Assembly (NCBI GenBank): GCA_024516035.1
Contig: CM044961.1
Span: 1,672,020-1,736,019 of the forward strand
Length of the DNA stretch: 64,000 nt
Origin: Bactericera cockerelli
Lineage: Eukaryota; Arthropoda; Insecta; Hemiptera; Triozidae
Direction: 5' to 3'
The notes below the pieces were generated by a model. That model searched no databases, was not told where the DNA came from, and saw nothing but the letters and a program-made list of their open reading frames with translations. Numbering within the stretch: the stretch's first letter is position 1; the number at the start of each line of letters is the position of its first letter. A program made the position numbers and the translations under genes. Positions 61,645-64,000 of the stretch are shown here, piece after piece.

Positions 61645-64000
61645 TTAAGTTATTTTAGTGCGAAGTGTTACATACATTGAGCCATTAGATAAAACGGATA
61701 ATGTGTTGGGTTTTTTTGAGAAAACCTCATCAAGTGTCAGGTACACTTTTTCAATTGAATGTTTAACCTGATACGCTACATAATGAAAATCGAAGCCTAG
61801 ATTTGTAAGCTGAGAACAAGATAAAAGAACGGCACTATTGGCTTTGTTGATGTAAATATCCTCTACCTGAACAAGCTGTGGCTCTATGTCAGAAAACAAG
61901 AGGTCAGCTATCAAAATACTTTTCTCATTGATTTTTTCACAATCGCTCACGACCCATTTAACAGAATAAATATCAGAGGGATAAATGTCGGGGAACACTT
62001 TTTTTAGGCTTTCAAATTTTCCCAAGTCTATTAATGTGGCTTTTCCACAATCTAGACCAGCAGGCTTACAGATGTTTAGGAAGAACCCGTGCATTGTTAA
62101 CTGATGCCTCACGGCTACAGTTTTACAAATATTAATCCGACTACAAGCTGCTCGGGCTGCTATTTTTGACACTCTATGCTTTGCCTCAAATCGCATCGTC
62201 GAAACCCTTGCCAGTGGACCAAATTTTAAAAACATGGCGGCATAATGGAGAAGAAAATGAAATTTTGGTTTCAGAGTATCATTAGTTACTTCTCTGTATA
62301 GTTCTAAGAAGTACTCAACAGAGTCTTTTAGCTGTACAACATCAGCAGGAGTTACTTTCTCAGTCATAATTCGGTCCAATACTTCACGTAACTGACGGTA
62401 CAGTTCCCAGACTTTATCCTCTTCAGATATGTATTCACCCACTAGTAAAGCGAAATATCTTACAAAAACCATCATTTCTGAGCCCGTACATTTCAATTTA
62501 ATTTTTGATGTGTCATCATCATGAATTATATTGACGGGTTTGTTTATTTTATCAGGGCCGTAATCAAAGGAAAAGACAATACCCTTTAAAACGGACGTAG
62601 ACACAGCTTTTACCGTTTTAACAATGTAATTTACAACAAAGGACATAACATATTTACAACAGCCCTCAAGATAGTCATGTAAAATATCAACTGCCACATT
62701 TTCAAATAAATTAAAATGTTTTAGGTCTAAGAAAACACACTTTTCTTTTAAACCTGTCAACGATGTGTCATCCTGCTCTAAATGCATATCGTAAGATTCC
62801 ATGTTTCGCAATAATGATTTATCTTCTACAACCATAGTACCTAGTCGAGCTCTGTCCGCAGAGCAAATGCGACAACAATAATTTGCAACAAAACTTTCTA
62901 CAAACCCCAAAATTCCATTCAAACCCAGATTGTCACCTGTTAAGCAAACCACATGGAATTTTACGATACCATCAAAGTGACTATTTTTTAACTTAACCCC
63001 TAAAATACTTAAGCTATTAAGAGTGTCAATGATTTTCTGAAAAACTGCCTTATTGCCAAACGCACGGCGATCATGTGCATGAAAAACTCCCAATATGAGA
63101 ATATTAATCAACTTCGAACTCCACTTAGGAGGCAGGAAAGGTAAGCCTACATAAACTCCAGCTAACTTTTGCACACCTGCATGACTTGAGAGCGCATTGT
63201 TCGGCTCGTACTCGTCAAAGTACAGTGTTAGCGGTAAATGTAATTCATTATTCGAATTTTTGAAATTTTGGGATTTCCATGTCGAGCCATGGACAATATT
63301 TTTCAACAAGGTGGACGGGCATTCATTCAGGCTATTTAAATACTCAGAAATATCTTCAAAAATATAATCAATGGATAAGAAATTTTTCAACACTAAATCT
63401 ATCGGTATGATTTGCATTGTACAAGGTACTTGACACATTTTTCCCTTGACAAGTTCTAGGCGTGAACCTATTGTAATTTCTTGAGAAGGTATGAAAGTAC
63501 CACGTTTTTCAAAGGCTTGGAGTCTTTTATAGTCTGAATTGAAATTAGTTACTTCACTAGTACCTAATCTCAGAAAATCTTTGACACTCTCGGCAATTCT
63601 TAAATGTGAAATATTATGATGTACCAAAAAGTTAACTCCTTGTAAAATACTCCCATTATAAATCAGCATGAATTGTTCAAAGTCAGACATAAAATTCTGA
63701 ATAGATGAGCGAGGTATACCAGGATTTGTGTACAAAGATGACACAAAACGAAGTATACCCTCTTGAATTTTTTTTTTTGTTTCACTCAGAATTAGTGTCA
63801 ATTCTGCGTTTACAGCAAGGCTTATAGTGGTTCCAGGATCAAGACTAACAGAATCTAAATATCTAGCCTCTGGTACCATCGAACTTTCATCTAAGAAATG
63901 ATGAACATGCTGACTTAATAAATGGCGACGTAACGAATTTGATGAGGAAAAATGCCTAAAGCAAAATTCTTGGCCACACGTATATTGTGCTATTACATTT
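61645..64000 (-). CDS. CACTA/TNP2-like transposase with C2H2 zinc finger, 5' end outside window
   Basis: The frame is open from the stop at 61645 to the window edge, so the ATG at 63879 (744 codons) is internal. In-frame residues upstream of it form a C2H2 finger, C-x4-C-x12-H-x4-H (first Cys codon 63976-63978, motif CGQEFC...SLRRHLLSQH). Numbering from that ATG, likely catalytic acids are D222 in LYFDEYEP, D316 in LTGDNLGLNGILGF followed by the Cys cluster YCCRIC (334-339), and E565 in MRFEAKH. HDYLEG (401-406) recalls the HDLLEG block of TNP2/Plavaka-type transposases. KPKFHFLLHY (537-546) precedes the Glu. The finger plausibly binds the element's ends and the DDE core would cut and join DNA in the nucleus. 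No stop breaks the 785 visible codons, so it may be active. The superfamily call is from motif memory; a domesticated gene is the alternative. Confidence 0.7.
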   Translation of the reverse strand, partial: NVIAQYTCGQEFCFRHFSSSNSLRRHLLSQHVHHFLDESSMVPEARYLDSVSLDPGTTISLAVNAELTLILSETKKKIQEGILRFVSSLYTNPGIPRSSIQNFMSDFEQFMLIYNGSILQGVNFLVHHNISHLRIAESVKDFLRLGTSEVTNFNSDYKRLQAFEKRGTFIPSQEITIGSRLELVKGKMCQVPCTMQIIPIDLVLKNFLSIDYIFEDISEYLNSLNECPSTLLKNIVHGSTWKSQNFKNSNNELHLPLTLYFDEYEPNNALSSHAGVQKLAGVYVGLPFLPPKWSSKLINILILGVFHAHDRRAFGNKAVFQKIIDTLNSLSILGVKLKNSHFDGIVKFHVVCLTGDNLGLNGILGFVESFVANYCCRICSADRARLGTMVVEDKSLLRNMESYDMHLEQDDTSLTGLKEKCVFLDLKHFNLFENVAVDILHDYLEGCCKYVMSFVVNYIVKTVKAVSTSVLKGIVFSFDYGPDKINKPVNIIHDDDTSKIKLKCTGSEMMVFVRYFALLVGEYISEEDKVWELYRQLREVLDRIMTEKVTPADVVQLKDSVEYFLELYREVTNDTLKPKFHFLLHYAAMFLKFGPLARVSTMRFEAKHRVSKIAARAACSRINICKTVAVRHQLTMHGFFLNICKPAGLDCGKATLIDLGKFESLKKVFPDIYPSDIYSVKWVVSDCEKINEKSILIADLLFSDIEPQLVQVEDIYINKANSAVLLSCSQLTNLGFDFHYVAYQVKHSIEKVYLTLDEVFSKKPNTLSVLSNGSMYVTLRTKIT

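Larger units (their letters stand above)
60609..64000 (-). mobile_element. CACTA-like (TNP2-type) DNA transposon, running off the window
   Basis: The element begins at CACGCTGAAAA, where similarity between the palindrome arms stops. CCA (60606-60608) precedes it, and the left arm keeps the corresponding empty site as TGG at 28038-28040, so a 3-bp CCA target duplication is expected. CAC termini, a 3-bp duplication, subterminal repeat arrays and a TNP2-type transposase together fit the CACTA/EnSpm group. The other end lies beyond position 64000. Confidence 0.65.

Overview
This is about 64 kb of a repeat-saturated nuclear genome from an animal, most likely an arthropod and probably an insect. 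The reasons are an intron-split haem peroxidase gene with GT-AG introns, an R1-clade LINE, a mariner transposon, pogo, piggyBac and hAT-type non-autonomous elements, and a dense population of tRNA- and 5S rRNA-derived SINEs in AT-rich DNA. I cannot name the species. No operons, CRISPR arrays or prokaryotic signals are present.

The only host gene I can support is the 3' part of a haem peroxidase gene on the + strand (five exons, 6045-10810). It shares one open frame of about 221 residues. Its upstream exons lie outside the window or are unrecognised. Three minisatellites sit in or beside it. A roughly 83-bp array (2425-6044) looks like about fifty copies of a splice acceptor plus exon head. 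A 28-bp array lies in its last intron (9596-10463). Another roughly 28-bp array starts in the stop-codon region (10788-11085).

From 11 to 28 kb there are nested SINEs and MITEs, two with clear target duplications, and a frameshifted mariner (20037-21320). SINE labels used here: A, head beginning CCTCCGTGGCG, with two tail types; B, 5S rRNA-derived; C, tRNA-Asn-like; D, head with TAGCTTGATCGATAAGG; E, head GTCCCGGTAGCTC; F, tRNA-Gly-like; G, head with GTGGCnnAGTGAGTT and a TGC anticodon-like triplet; H, head GGACTAGCGGTAGCATGC; I, a single copy at 11090. A and B share one central domain although their Pol III heads differ. 'LINE-3' repeat' is a dispersed Pol II-like retroelement 3' end carrying GGTGGAAGAGATTGCC. 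'Z-repeat' is a dispersed element with a (GTCT)n stretch and CCGATTTnGATGAAAT motifs.

From 28038 to 60608 the window is a very large inverted duplication. The left arm is 28038-39180. The right arm is 42383-45307 plus 54969-60608. Between the arms lie an R1-clade LINE fragment and a 100-N gap that exactly abuts the right arm. Comparing the arms gives filled and empty sites for several insertions: a 1.7-kb pogo-like element, a 245-bp piggyBac-type MITE and a LINE-3' copy in the left arm, and a 9.66-kb insertion (45308-54968) and a CACTA-like transposon (from 60609) in the right arm. The palindrome may be real or an inverted haplotig join; the gap position makes the second possibility serious.

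The window ends inside a CACTA/TNP2-like transposon. Its transposase (61645 to beyond 64000, - strand) has DDE-type motifs and an N-terminal C2H2 zinc finger, and its 3' flank carries palindromic subterminal repeat arrays.
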